Notes under the pieces: generated by a model
Database searches by the model: none
Told to the model about the DNA's origin: nothing
Seen by the model: the letters and a program-made list of their open reading frames with translations, nothing else
Program-made: the position numbers and the translations under genes
Part shown: positions 42,857 through 52,252 of the stretch, piece by piece
Layout of the letters: every line of letters begins with the position of its first letter
How positions within the stretch are numbered: the first letter of the stretch is position 1
NCBI RefSeq assembly: GCF_041080675.1
Contig: NZ_CP163520.1
Span: forward strand, 6,076,001 to 6,140,000
Source: Streptomyces sp. cg36
Lineage (GTDB): Bacteria > Actinomycetota > Actinomycetes > Streptomycetales > Streptomycetaceae
Direction of reading: 5' to 3'
DNA: 64,000 nucleotides

Positions 42857-43654
42857 ATGGCACGCGTACGGTACGGCGCACGGACCGAGGAGGAGATCCG
42901 GGCCGCGCGCACCGCGAGCTCCCGCCTCCCCGACATCTGGTCCACCGGAGTGGTGGCCGTCTGGGAGAGCGACCCCGACGCGGTGGCGGCGGTGCTCCCA
43001 CCGCCCCTCATGCCCGCCGGGAATTCACTCGTACGGGCGAACATCAGCCGCGTCGACCTGCCCGGGCATCCGCTCGGCGCGGGCTCGGTCTCGGTGGCCG
43101 CCGTCCACGACGGCGTGCCCGGCTGGTATCCGCTGGTGATGCCGATGACCACCGAGCGGGCGCTGATCGGCGGGCGCGAGGTGTTCGGCGAGCCCAAGAA
43201 GCTCGGCGAGGTCACCGTGGAGCGGGACGGCCTGGTCGTCCGGGCGGCCCTGGCCCGGCACGGCATCGCCTTCGTCGAGGTGCGCGGCGCCGTCGACAGC
43301 GTGCTCACGCCGCCGGAGCCGAGCGAGAAGGTCGACTTCTACTTCAAGTTCCTGCCCGCCGTCGACGGTACGGGCTTCGACGCGGACCCGGTGCTGGTGC
43401 ACTGCGTCCGCAACGAGAAGGTCCGCAAGCTGGAGCGGCTCACCGGCGACGTGGTGCTGCGCGAGTCGATGTACGACCCGGTCGCCGATCTGCCCGTACG
43501 CCGTGTGGTGGAGCTCACCATCGGCGAGAAGACCTCCGACCAGCGCGGCCGGGTGGCCGAACGGGTCAGCGGGCGGGACCTGTTGCCCTACATCCACCAG
43601 CGGTACGACGACCCCGCCCAGCTCCTGGACGCCCCGCCCGCCGGGAGCGTGTGA
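42857..43654 (+). CDS. Acetoacetate decarboxylase family protein
   Basis: A 265-aa protein with the acetoacetate decarboxylase fold. The double lysine in GREVFGEPKKLGEV (Lys114, Lys115) sits where the clostridial enzyme has its Schiff-base Lys115 and neighbour Lys116. The N-terminus aligns with the fold (ESDPDAVAAVLPPPLMPAG). Other members act on beta-keto acids or have lost decarboxylation. ATG 42857 has ggaagg upstream. It is the first gene of a four-gene operon and overlaps the SDR gene by one base. Confidence 0.88.
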   Translation: MARVRYGARTEEEIRAARTASSRLPDIWSTGVVAVWESDPDAVAAVLPPPLMPAGNSLVRANISRVDLPGHPLGAGSVSVAAVHDGVPGWYPLVMPMTTERALIGGREVFGEPKKLGEVTVERDGLVVRAALARHGIAFVEVRGAVDSVLTPPEPSEKVDFYFKFLPAVDGTGFDADPVLVHCVRNEKVRKLERLTGDVVLRESMYDPVADLPVRRVVELTIGEKTSDQRGRVAERVSGRDLLPYIHQRYDDPAQLLDAPPAGSV

Positions 43655-44538
43655 TGCGGCTCACCGAGGGGCAGGTCGCCGTCGTCACCGGCGCGGCGGG
43701 CGGCATCGGGCTCGCCATGGCCCGCCGGTTCGCGGCCGAGGGGCTGCGGGTGGTCCTCGCCGACGTCGAGGAGGCGGCACTGGAGAAGGCCGCGCGGGAG
43801 CTGCGCGAGGACGGGGCCGACGTCCACGCGCGCGTGGTCGACGTCACCGAGCGCGCCTCGGTGCGCGGGCTCGCCGACGCGGCGTACGAGAGGTTCGGGG
43901 CCGTCCACGTCCTGTGCAACAACGCGGGCGTCGGCTCCGGCGCCGAGGGACGCATGTGGGAGCACGAGGTCAACGACTGGAAGTGGGCCTTCGCGGTCAA
44001 CGTGTGGGGCGTCTTCCACGGCGTCCAGGCGTTCGTGCCCCGCATGATCGCCTCCGGCGAGCCCGGCCACGTCGTCAACACCTCCTCCGCCGACGGCGGC
44101 ATCGCCCCCCTGCCGACCGCCTCGGTGTACGCGGTCACCAAGGCGGCCGTCGTCACCCTGACCGAGTCGCTGTACGCGCACCTGAAGGCGGAGCACGCGC
44201 GCGTGGGCGCGTCCGTGCTCTTCCCCGGCCCGCACATGCTGCGCACCGGACTGTGGGAGTCGCACCGCAACCGGCCCGGCAAGTACGCGAAGGAACGCCC
44301 GCGCCGCACCCCCTACCGCACGCTCGGCCAGTGGGAGGCGGCGATGCGCGCGGCGGGACAGGAGATCGAGTTCACCCCGGTCGAGGAGGTCGCCGAGGAG
44401 GTCGTCGACGGCATCCGCGCCGACCGCTTCTGGATGCTCCCGCCGAGCGAGCACAGCGACCGCCAGATCAGGGCCAGGGCCCGGTCGATGCTGGACCGGG
44501 CCGCCCCGTCGTACCTGGAGAACTTCATTCTGGACTGA
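43654..44538 (+). CDS. SDR family NAD(P)-dependent oxidoreductase
   Basis: A 294-aa classical SDR: cofactor site VVTGAAGGIGLAMARRFA, NNAGVGSGAEG, the catalytic serine in NTSSADGG and Tyr/Lys in ASVYAVTKAAVV. The C-terminus (TPVEEVAEEVVDGIRADRFWML and SMLDRAAPSYLENFIL) is longer than usual and typical of SDRs in lipid and steroid-like degradation clusters. It begins at TGATG and precedes two amidohydrolases. Substrate unknown. Confidence 0.92.
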   Translation: MRLTEGQVAVVTGAAGGIGLAMARRFAAEGLRVVLADVEEAALEKAARELREDGADVHARVVDVTERASVRGLADAAYERFGAVHVLCNNAGVGSGAEGRMWEHEVNDWKWAFAVNVWGVFHGVQAFVPRMIASGEPGHVVNTSSADGGIAPLPTASVYAVTKAAVVTLTESLYAHLKAEHARVGASVLFPGPHMLRTGLWESHRNRPGKYAKERPRRTPYRTLGQWEAAMRAAGQEIEFTPVEEVAEEVVDGIRADRFWMLPPSEHSDRQIRARARSMLDRAAPSYLENFILD

Positions 44539-44549
44539 GGGATTCAGCG

Positions 44550-45830
44550 ATGTCGTACAACGACCCGTACCTGATCGTTTCCTCCGACTGCCACGCCGGG
44601 CTGCCGACCGAGCGGTACCGGCCCTATCTGGACTCCCGCTTCCACCGGGAGTTCGACGAGTTCCTCGACGGGCGCGACCGCCGCCGCGCGGAGATGACCC
44701 GGCTGGGCATCCGCAACGAGGCGTTCGCCGACCAGTGGTTCGCCGACAACGAAGAGGGCCTGAAGGGCGGTTGGGAGCCAGACCGGCGGCTCAAGGAGCT
44801 GGACGGCGACGGGGTGGCGGCCGAGGTCGTCTTCCCCGACGCGGACGCCGTCGACAGCCGGACCGCCGCGCCCTTCGGGGTCGGACTCGGCCTCTCCGGC
44901 GACCAGGACCCCGACCTCGGCATGGCGGGTGCGCAGGCGCACAACCGCTGGCTCGCCGAGTTCGTCGGCCACCACCCCGAACGGCACTGCGGGGTCGCGC
45001 TGCTCCCGGTCACCGGCGAGGTGGACCGGGTGGTCGCGGAGATCCACCGGGCCAGGGAGTCCGGTCTCGGCGCGCTGATGATCCCCTCGATGTGGGTGGA
45101 CCGGGCCCCGTACCACGACCGCCGCTACGACCCGGTGTGGGCGGCGGCGGCCGAGGCCGGGATGCCGCTGGTCACCCACTCGGGCGCGGCCCCCCGCCAC
45201 GAGTACGGCGACCACCTCGGCATCTACGTCAGCGAGGTCACCTGGTGGCCCGCCCGCCCGCTGTGGTTCCTGCTCTGGTCCGGGGTCTTCGAGCGCCACC
45301 CCGGGCTGCGGTTCGGGGTCGCCGAGTCGGGCTGCTGGTGGCTGCCGAACCTGCTGTGGTTCATGGACCGGCTCTATCTCGGCGCGCACGGCGGCAAGAA
45401 GCTCTCGCCCTTCGCCGAGCTGAAGCGCCCGCCCAGCGAGTACCTGGACCGCCAGCTGTTCGTCTGCGCCACCAACACCAAGCGCCGCGAGCTGGCCCAG
45501 CGCTACGAGATCGGCGTCGACAACATCCTGTGGGGCTCCGACTTCCCGCACCCCGAGGGGACCTGGCCGCACACCCGGGAGTGGCTGCGCAAGACCTTCC
45601 ACGACATCCCGGTCGCCGAGACGCGCCGGATGCTGGGGCTCGCGGCGGCCGAGGTGTTCGGCTTCGACACCGCGAAGCTGGCCCCGCTGGCCCGGCGCAT
45701 CGGACCGACCCCGGCCGAACTGGGCCAGAGCGAGGACCAGCGGGCCGTGGAGGCGTCCTGGGCGCGCTCGCGGGACGTGGGCCGCCACTGGCTGACCGAC
45801 CACGACTTCCCGGTCCTGGGGGCGTCATGA
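44550..45830 (+). CDS. Amidohydrolase-2 family protein (first of a pair)
   Basis: A 426-aa TIM-barrel metalloenzyme. Metal-binding motifs are SSDCHAGLPT at the N-terminus (Asp and His, not the common HxH), PLVTHSGAAP, and the late LWGSDFPHPEG. Family members include decarboxylases and hydrolases of aromatic or beta-keto acids. It ends ATGA, overlapping the second amidohydrolase. The two proteins share the DCHAG start and a similar length, so they may form a heteromer or act in sequence. Confidence 0.88.
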   Translation: MSYNDPYLIVSSDCHAGLPTERYRPYLDSRFHREFDEFLDGRDRRRAEMTRLGIRNEAFADQWFADNEEGLKGGWEPDRRLKELDGDGVAAEVVFPDADAVDSRTAAPFGVGLGLSGDQDPDLGMAGAQAHNRWLAEFVGHHPERHCGVALLPVTGEVDRVVAEIHRARESGLGALMIPSMWVDRAPYHDRRYDPVWAAAAEAGMPLVTHSGAAPRHEYGDHLGIYVSEVTWWPARPLWFLLWSGVFERHPGLRFGVAESGCWWLPNLLWFMDRLYLGAHGGKKLSPFAELKRPPSEYLDRQLFVCATNTKRRELAQRYEIGVDNILWGSDFPHPEGTWPHTREWLRKTFHDIPVAETRRMLGLAAAEVFGFDTAKLAPLARRIGPTPAELGQSEDQRAVEASWARSRDVGRHWLTDHDFPVLGAS

Positions 45831-47056
45831 GCGGCGACCGCTACACGGTGATCTCGGCGGACTGCCACGCGGGCGCCGACCTGCTCGACTACAAGCCGTA
45901 CCTGGAGAAGCGGTACCACGACGACTTCGACGCCTGGGCCGCCACCTACGTCAATCCGCACGAGGACCTGCTGGCCGACACCGCCGACCGCAACTGGAAC
46001 TCCGACCGGCGGGTGGCCGAGCTGGAGGCGGACGGGATCGTGGCGGAGGTGGTGTTCCCCAACACCATCCCGCCGTTCTTCCCCTCCGCCTCCCTGCTGG
46101 CCCCCACCCCCACCCGGGAGGAGCTGGAGCGGCGCTGGGCGGGGCTGCGGGCGCACAACCGCTGGCTGGCCGACTTCTGCGCGCTGGTGCCGGGCCGTCG
46201 GGCGGGCGTCGCGCAGCTCCTGCTGAACGACGTCGACGCGGCGGTGGCGGAGATCCACCGGGTGCGGGAGGCGGGACTGACCGGCGGCGTCCTGCTGCCC
46301 GGCGCCCCGCCCGGCTCGGGGGTGCCCGAGCTGTACTCGGAGGTCTACGACCCGATCTGGGCGGCCTGCGCCGAACTCGGCCTCCCGGTCAACCACCACG
46401 GCGGATCCGCCTCCCCGCCGCTGGGGGAGGAGCCGGCCGCGCGGGCCGTCTTCATGGTGGAGACGACCTGGTTCTCGCACCGGGCCCTGTGGCACCTGAT
46501 CTTCGGCGGCGCCTTCCACCGCCATCCGTCGCTGCGGCTCATCCTCACCGAGCAGGGCTCGGGCTGGATCCCGGGCGTCGTCGAGATGCTCGACTACTAC
46601 CACGAGCGGCTGGTGTCGGCGGCGACCCGGGCGGCGACGGCCGAGTCCAAGTTCGGCGCGGGCCTGGCCGAGTCGATGGGCCGGGGACCGGGCGAGGTCT
46701 GGCGCGACAACTGCTACGTGGGCGCCAGCTTCATGCGCCCCCACGAGGTGCCGCTGCGCGACCGGATCGGCCTGGACAAGATCATGTGGGGCAGCGACTA
46801 CCCCCACGACGAGGGCACCACCCCCTACTCCCGCGAGGGCCTGCGCATCGCCTACGCCGGGCTGCCCCGGGACGAGGTGGCCGCGATGGTGGGCGGCAAC
46901 GCGGCCCGCGTCTACGGCTTCGACCTGCCCTTCCTGGACACGATCGCCGCCGGGGTGGGCCCGGGCGTCGAGGAGGTCGCCGAACCGCTGGAGGAGGTCC
47001 CGGCGGACGCCACGAGCCCGGTCTTCGCGCGGGGCGGGTCGGTACGGGTGTGGTGA
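45827..47056 (+). CDS. Amidohydrolase-2 family protein (second of a pair)
   Basis: A 409-aa paralogue of the preceding protein. It has ISADCHAGADLLDYKPYLE, PVNHHGGSASPP with a double His, and IMWGSDYPHDEGTTPY. The N-terminal half contains a 30-residue insertion relative to its partner. It is the last gene of the TetR-controlled operon. Products similar to both members usually occur together, but the reaction is not known. Confidence 0.88.
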   Translation: MSGDRYTVISADCHAGADLLDYKPYLEKRYHDDFDAWAATYVNPHEDLLADTADRNWNSDRRVAELEADGIVAEVVFPNTIPPFFPSASLLAPTPTREELERRWAGLRAHNRWLADFCALVPGRRAGVAQLLLNDVDAAVAEIHRVREAGLTGGVLLPGAPPGSGVPELYSEVYDPIWAACAELGLPVNHHGGSASPPLGEEPAARAVFMVETTWFSHRALWHLIFGGAFHRHPSLRLILTEQGSGWIPGVVEMLDYYHERLVSAATRAATAESKFGAGLAESMGRGPGEVWRDNCYVGASFMRPHEVPLRDRIGLDKIMWGSDYPHDEGTTPYSREGLRIAYAGLPRDEVAAMVGGNAARVYGFDLPFLDTIAAGVGPGVEEVAEPLEEVPADATSPVFARGGSVRVW

Positions 47057-47081
47057 CGCGGCGGGTGAGACCCTTCACCGC

Positions 47082-47822
47082 ATGACGGACGCACGGACGC
47101 CGGACGCCGGGAGCTCCCCCGAGGGCCACGACGAGGCCCACGGGGGCGCGCTCGGCGCCCGGCTGAACTGGCTGCGGGCCGCCGTCCTCGGCGCCAACGA
47201 CGGCATCGTCTCCACGGCGGGCCTGGTCGTCGGCGTGGCGGGCGCCACCGACGACCGCTCGGCCCTGCTGACGGCGGGCCTGGCGGGCCTGCTCGCCGGC
47301 TCGATGTCGATGGCGGCCGGCGAGTACGTCTCCGTCTCCACCCAGCGCGACTCCGAGAAGGCCGCGCTCGCCCAGGAGCGGCGCGAGCTGCGCGAGGACC
47401 CGGAGGCCGAACTCGCCGAGCTGACCGAGCTGTTGCAGGGGCACGGCCTCAGCGGCGAGCTGGCCCGCGAGGCGGCCGAACAGCTCACCGAGCGCGACGC
47501 GCTGCGCGCCCACGCGCGCGTGGAGCTCGGCATCGACCCCGACGAGCTGGCCAACCCCTGGCACGCGGCGGCGGCCAGCTTCCTGGCCTTCACGGTGGGC
47601 GCCCTGCTGCCGCTGCTGGCCATCGTCCTGCCGCCGTCCTCGGCACGCCTGTACGTGACGGTCGGCTCGGTCCTGGCCGCCCTGGCCGCCACCGGCTGGT
47701 GGAGCGCCCGCCTGGGCGCGGCCCCGGTGGGGGCGGCGGTGCTGCGGAACGTGGGCGGGGGCGCGGTGGCCATGGGGGTGACCTATGCGGCGGGGGCGCT
47801 GCTGGGGGCGGCGGGGGTGTGA
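47082..47822 (+). CDS. VIT1/CCC1 family transporter
   Basis: A 246-aa protein of the vacuolar iron transporter family. After a polar N-terminus come helices with the metal-binding block GANDGIVSTAGLVVGVAGAT and GSMSMAAGEYVSVSTQRDSE (in part), a cytosolic helical segment with many Glu/Arg, and three C-terminal helices. Relatives move Fe2+ or Mn2+ out of the cytoplasm. It starts 25 nt after the amidohydrolase gene, on the same strand, but is probably not functionally tied to it. Confidence 0.9.
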   Translation: MTDARTPDAGSSPEGHDEAHGGALGARLNWLRAAVLGANDGIVSTAGLVVGVAGATDDRSALLTAGLAGLLAGSMSMAAGEYVSVSTQRDSEKAALAQERRELREDPEAELAELTELLQGHGLSGELAREAAEQLTERDALRAHARVELGIDPDELANPWHAAAASFLAFTVGALLPLLAIVLPPSSARLYVTVGSVLAALAATGWWSARLGAAPVGAAVLRNVGGGAVAMGVTYAAGALLGAAGV

Positions 47823-47825
47823 GGG

Positions 47826-50800
47826 TCAGGGGCGGGTCCGCTGGATCCTGAGCCGCTCCGGAGGGATGCGGTCGGCGCCGGTCAGGGTGAGGTCGTCGGG
47901 CACGCTGACGGTGAGCGCGGGCAGGTCCCCCAGCGGTGCCAGGTCGACCGGCCCCCCGGCCGTCGTCGACCGGGAGAGCGACACTCTGGTCAGCCGGGGG
48001 AAATCGCGCAACGCCCCCAATCCAAAGGGGAGTTCGCACTCGGACAGGGACAGCGACTGAAGCTCGGTGGCGCCCGCGAACAGTCTCGGATCGAGGAATT
48101 CGATCTCTTGCAGCTCCAGCCGGGTCAGCCGTCCGAGCAGGTCGGGCAGCTCGCTCAGTTCCCGCAGCTGCGCCTGGCCGGAGAGTGCGAGGTCGGTGAG
48201 GAGCGGCCACCGGTCGATCCCGTCGAGGCTCGCGTACCGGATCTGGCGTTCGAGCCGCAGCCCGGCCAGCCGTGGCCCCAGGGGCAGTTCGGCGAGGCTC
48301 TCGATGAGCAGGGGGTGGCCGATCCCGACGGTCCTGATGTCGGTCGCCTCCCGCAGGGGCTCCAGCGAGAGCTCCGGATCGAGCATGTGCAGGGAGATGT
48401 GTTCGAGACCGGGCCTGGCGACGGGTGACAGGTCCCGCAGTGCCGAACACCGGTTCAGATCCAGCTGTTTGAGCCGCCGGAGCGAGGCCAGCGGGGTGAG
48501 GTCGGTGAGATCCAGACTGCCGTAGAGGGAGACCCGTTCCACGTCCGGGACCAGGGTCAGCGGGGTGAGGTCCGAGTGGCTGCCGGTCACATGGACCAGC
48601 CGGATCTGGGGCACCAGCCGCAGGGCGTACAGCTGCTCCTCGGTGGTGGCGGTCAGGAACGCCATGTCCCACGACCGTGCCGCCAGCACCTCGCGCGCGT
48701 ACTCCTCGGTGTCGAAGGCTCCCCAGGCGGCCGAGACCTGGAGGGCCACGGGCCACCGGCGGTCCTCCCGGAACCGCGAGATCACCTCGAACGCCGCGTC
48801 CCCCCGGATCGCCGCGGCCGTCCGTACCACCGCCCCCGCCTCGTACTCGTCCAGCCCGTCCGGGCCCGGCAGCAGTTCGAGGACCAGTTCGCCCACCTTC
48901 GCCAGCTTCTCCGCGTCGTCCAGGCCGCGCGGCGGCAGCAGTTCGCGGGTGCGGGCCTGGACGGACTGGCGGATCGCCGGGTCCAGCTCGGGCGCGTGCT
49001 CCAGGCAGGCCGCCGCCAGCAGCACCAGCCGGTGCCGCAGCTTGGGGGCCCGGTCGGCCCGTCTGAGCAACTGCTTGAGCAGCCGGGCCCGTTCGTCCGC
49101 GCGCGCGTGGCCCACCGCCATCTGGACCACGTCGTCCCAGGTGTCGTCGTGCGCGTTGGCTGCGAGCACGCCGAAGTCGCGGGACTCCACCGCCGCCTTC
49201 GCGCCCAGGTAGTCCTGGAAGGTGCGGTGCACGAAACCCACGGTGCCCGGGGCCGGTTCGCGCAGCAGTCCGCTGCGGATCAGGAGGTGGGCGAAGACCT
49301 GCTCCGGGGTGCCCCGCACCTGCGGCATCGCCGTGAGCCAGTCGGCGATCATCTCCCTGGCCTCGCCGTGCTCGGCCTCCACCTGGGCGTTGCGGATCAG
49401 CCAGTAGGCGAGCCGCTGCAGGAGCGCGGTCTGCTCCTCGCGGGTGAGCTCGACACCCTCCACGCCCGTGATCTCGCGTTCGGTGTCCCGCCGTACGAGC
49501 AGCATGTCCAGGGCCGCGTCGTACAGCTCCTTCCTGGCGCGCGGCAGCTGCATCCGGCGGTCCCGGTTGAGCGCGCACAGCAGGGCGCACATCAGCGGGT
49601 TGGTGGCGAGCCGGCCCAGATCGCGGCGGCTGCCGACGGCCTGGCGCAGCGAGGTCTCGTACGTGGCGAGCTGGGCGCGCTCGGGGTCGGCCAGGCACTC
49701 GCCGCGCGCCGCGTCGTGCCAGTGCCCGATGAAGCGGCGGATGTCGTCCCGCTCCATCGGCAGCAGCGAGTGGGCGGCGAAGCCCTGCCGGGAGAGCCAG
49801 TCCACGGGGACGGCCGAGGGGCGGGTGGTGACGACGTACCGGGCGTTCGGGTAGGCGGCGATCAGGGATTTCAGCCAGGTCTCGGTGCGGTGGCGCAGCC
49901 GGGTGGGGACCTCGTCGACGCCGTCCACCAGGACGAGCGCCCGTCCGTCGGCGAGCATCCGCTCGACCCATCCGGCGGGCGCCGCCCCGTGCAGCGGCAC
50001 CCCGCCCGCCCGGAGGAAGTCGTCGGGCAGCGGGAGCGCGTCGGCGTGGGTGAAGGCGCGCAGCCGCAGCACGAAGGGGACGCACCGGTTCCAGTCCGCC
50101 AGCTCCCCGGTGAAGGTGCGCCGGGCGGCGTTCAGGGCGAGCCACTGCACCAGCGTGCTCTTGCCGGAGCCCGCGGGGCCGCGCAGCACCAGCCGGTCGG
50201 CGCCCGCGAGCGCCTGCTCGGCCTTGACGGCGACCTGGTCGCCGCGGGCGGGCCCGAAGTCCCCGCGCTCGCCGCTCACCGCGAGGCTGATGTAGGCGGT
50301 GTCGAGCGCCCACTCGCCGCGCGAGCGGCCGAGGGTCAGCCCGAAGAGTTCGAGGCGTCCGTGCGTCTCGGTCACATAGGCCGCGTACCGCTCCTCGAAG
50401 CCCAGGGCCGTGGCCTGCGGCCGCGGGCCGAGCCGGTCGCGCACCTCGGCCACCAGCCCGTACGTCCGCCCCGCCGCCCGCACCTGCTCCACCGCGGCCC
50501 GGGCGGCGAACGCGGGGTGCGCGGTCAGCTGCTCCACCACATGGGCGCAGCACAGCCCGAGCAGCTCCTCGTAGAGGGCCCCGCCCGGTCCCGGGTGCGG
50601 GCGGCGCAGCGCGTCCCGCAGCCGCTCGGGGTCCAGGCCGAGCGAGAACAGGTACTCCGGGGTGAGCTCGCCCGCCGCCGCGAGCGCGTCCGCCACGGCG
50701 TCCGCCGCCGCCGTCCGCTCGTGCTCCGGCAGCGGGCCGTACCCGGCCGCCAGGCGGCGCCCGAGCACCTTCGCCAGCCGTTCCGGCGAGGCGGGCCCCG

Positions 50801-50921
50801 GCAGCCGGCGGACCGGGGCGGGCACCAGGCCCGCCCCCGGCTTCGGGCTCAGCAGCGACTTGGCGACGGTGGAGACCACCGTGCCGGCCAGCCGTAAGAG
50901 TGCGACTTCCATGCCTGACAC
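47826..50921 (-). CDS. NACHT-LRR STAND ATPase
   Basis: A 1031-aa protein of the NLR-like STAND class. An N-terminal helical domain (about residues 1-230, V-SGMEVALLRLAGTVVSTVA) comes first. It is followed by a NACHT NTPase with Walker A GPAGSGKST (about 248-256) and Walker B LVLVDGVDEVP (about 329-339), the arm motif VGFVHRTFQDYLGAKAAVE, and a C-terminal half with leucine-rich repeats (LTDLTPLASLRRLKQLDLN and following). Bacterial NACHT proteins can be antiphage systems. The GTG at 50921 has ggagg 9 nt upstream, better than the ATG at 50912. Codon 9 is TTA, the rare leucine codon that needs the bldA tRNA. Role as a defence gene is inferred. Confidence 0.92.
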   Translation of the reverse strand: MSGMEVALLRLAGTVVSTVAKSLLSPKPGAGLVPAPVRRLPGPASPERLAKVLGRRLAAGYGPLPEHERTAAADAVADALAAAGELTPEYLFSLGLDPERLRDALRRPHPGPGGALYEELLGLCCAHVVEQLTAHPAFAARAAVEQVRAAGRTYGLVAEVRDRLGPRPQATALGFEERYAAYVTETHGRLELFGLTLGRSRGEWALDTAYISLAVSGERGDFGPARGDQVAVKAEQALAGADRLVLRGPAGSGKSTLVQWLALNAARRTFTGELADWNRCVPFVLRLRAFTHADALPLPDDFLRAGGVPLHGAAPAGWVERMLADGRALVLVDGVDEVPTRLRHRTETWLKSLIAAYPNARYVVTTRPSAVPVDWLSRQGFAAHSLLPMERDDIRRFIGHWHDAARGECLADPERAQLATYETSLRQAVGSRRDLGRLATNPLMCALLCALNRDRRMQLPRARKELYDAALDMLLVRRDTEREITGVEGVELTREEQTALLQRLAYWLIRNAQVEAEHGEAREMIADWLTAMPQVRGTPEQVFAHLLIRSGLLREPAPGTVGFVHRTFQDYLGAKAAVESRDFGVLAANAHDDTWDDVVQMAVGHARADERARLLKQLLRRADRAPKLRHRLVLLAAACLEHAPELDPAIRQSVQARTRELLPPRGLDDAEKLAKVGELVLELLPGPDGLDEYEAGAVVRTAAAIRGDAAFEVISRFREDRRWPVALQVSAAWGAFDTEEYAREVLAARSWDMAFLTATTEEQLYALRLVPQIRLVHVTGSHSDLTPLTLVPDVERVSLYGSLDLTDLTPLASLRRLKQLDLNRCSALRDLSPVARPGLEHISLHMLDPELSLEPLREATDIRTVGIGHPLLIESLAELPLGPRLAGLRLERQIRYASLDGIDRWPLLTDLALSGQAQLRELSELPDLLGRLTRLELQEIEFLDPRLFAGATELQSLSLSECELPFGLGALRDFPRLTRVSLSRSTTAGGPVDLAPLGDLPALTVSVPDDLTLTGADRIPPERLRIQRTRP

Positions 50922-51102
50922 GGCAGTTGACCTCCAAGGGCCCCGGAGGAGGGGAATCCTACGCCGGTGGTCCGGCGCTCTCGCGGCGGACGGCGGACCG
51001 TCCTCGGCGCGCAGCCGCTCCTGGCACAGGCGTACGGTGAGATCCGGACACCGGTGCGGCCGGATCCGGACCATCCCGTATCGATCAGCAAGGACCTGCC
51101 CC

Positions 51103-52146
51103 ATGCGCGCCACCGTCATCCACGCCCCGCACGACATCCGGGTGGAGGAGGTGGCCGACGCCGCCGTGCGGCTGCCCACCGACGCCGTGGTGCGGGTGCT
51201 GCGGGCCTGTATCTGCGGCAGCGACCTGTGGGCCTACCGGGGCGAGGCCGCCCGTCAGCCGGGGCAGCGGATCGGGCACGAGTTCCTCGGCGTGGTCGAG
51301 GACGCGGGCTCCGAGGTGAGCGGCTTCCGGGCCGGTGACCTGGTGGTCGCGCCCTTCATGTGGTCCGACGGCAGCTGCGAGTACTGCGCCGAGGGCCTCC
51401 AGACGTCCTGCACACAGGGCGGGTTCTGGGGCTCGGTGGGCTTCGACGGCGGCCAGGGCGAGGCGGTGCGGGTGCCGTTCGCCGACGGCACGCTCGTGAA
51501 GCTGCCCGCCGAGGCGGCCTCCGACGACCACCTCCTGACCGCCCTGCTCGCCCTCTCCGACGTGCTCGGCACCGGCCACCACGCGGCCGTCGGCGCGGGC
51601 GTGGGGCGCGGCTCCACGGTCGCCGTCGTCGGCGACGGGGCCGTCGGGCTCTGCGGGGTGCTGGCCGCCAAGCGGCTCGGCGCCGAGCGGATCATCGCGC
51701 TGGGGCGCCACCAGGTCCGTACCGACATCGCGCGGACCTTCGGCGCCACCGACGTCGTCGCCGAGCGCGGCGAGGCCGCCGTGGACGCGGTGCGCGAGCT
51801 GACCCGGGGCCAGGGCGCGCACGCCGTCATCGAGGCCGTCGGCACCGAGCAGTCGATGCGCACGGCCGTGGAGATCACCCGCGACGGCGGCTCCATCGGC
51901 TACGTCGGCGTCCCGCACGGCAGCGGCACCGGTCTCGACCTCGGCCTCATGTTCGACCGCAACATCTCGCTGCGCGGCGGCGTCGCCCCCGTCCGCGCCT
52001 ACATCCCCGAGCTGCTCCCGGACGTGCTGTCCGGCGCGGTCGACCCGTCGCCGGTCTTCGACCTGACGACGGGCCTGGACGGCGTCCCCGCCGGATACAA
52101 GGCGATGGACGAGCGCACCGCCCTGAAGGTGCTGATCAAGCCGTAG
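51103..52146 (+). CDS. Zinc-dependent alcohol dehydrogenase (MDR family)
   Basis: A 347-aa medium-chain dehydrogenase. Catalytic zinc ligands are in RACICGSDLWAY and IGHEFLGVVEDAG. Structural zinc ligands are clustered in GSCEYCAEGLQTSCTQGG. The cofactor site is VAVVGDGAVGLCGVLAAKRLG. It begins with ATG 51103 after aaggacc. It is divergent from the NACHT gene with 181 nt between them. Substrate unknown. Confidence 0.93.
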   Translation: MRATVIHAPHDIRVEEVADAAVRLPTDAVVRVLRACICGSDLWAYRGEAARQPGQRIGHEFLGVVEDAGSEVSGFRAGDLVVAPFMWSDGSCEYCAEGLQTSCTQGGFWGSVGFDGGQGEAVRVPFADGTLVKLPAEAASDDHLLTALLALSDVLGTGHHAAVGAGVGRGSTVAVVGDGAVGLCGVLAAKRLGAERIIALGRHQVRTDIARTFGATDVVAERGEAAVDAVRELTRGQGAHAVIEAVGTEQSMRTAVEITRDGGSIGYVGVPHGSGTGLDLGLMFDRNISLRGGVAPVRAYIPELLPDVLSGAVDPSPVFDLTTGLDGVPAGYKAMDERTALKVLIKP

Positions 52147-52252
52147 GACGGCCGCCGGGCCGGGCCCGCGGTCCCGTGGTGTGGGGCCGGGCGGAGTGAT
52201 CCGCCCGGCCCCCGTCCGCCCGGCCCCGGTGGGCGGGCCGGGTCCGGCCGGT

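Noticed and set aside
47826..50921. Prophage or integrated element carrying the NACHT gene
   Set aside because: No integrase, phage structural gene, tRNA or att-like direct repeat was found near it. Base composition looks like the neighbours.
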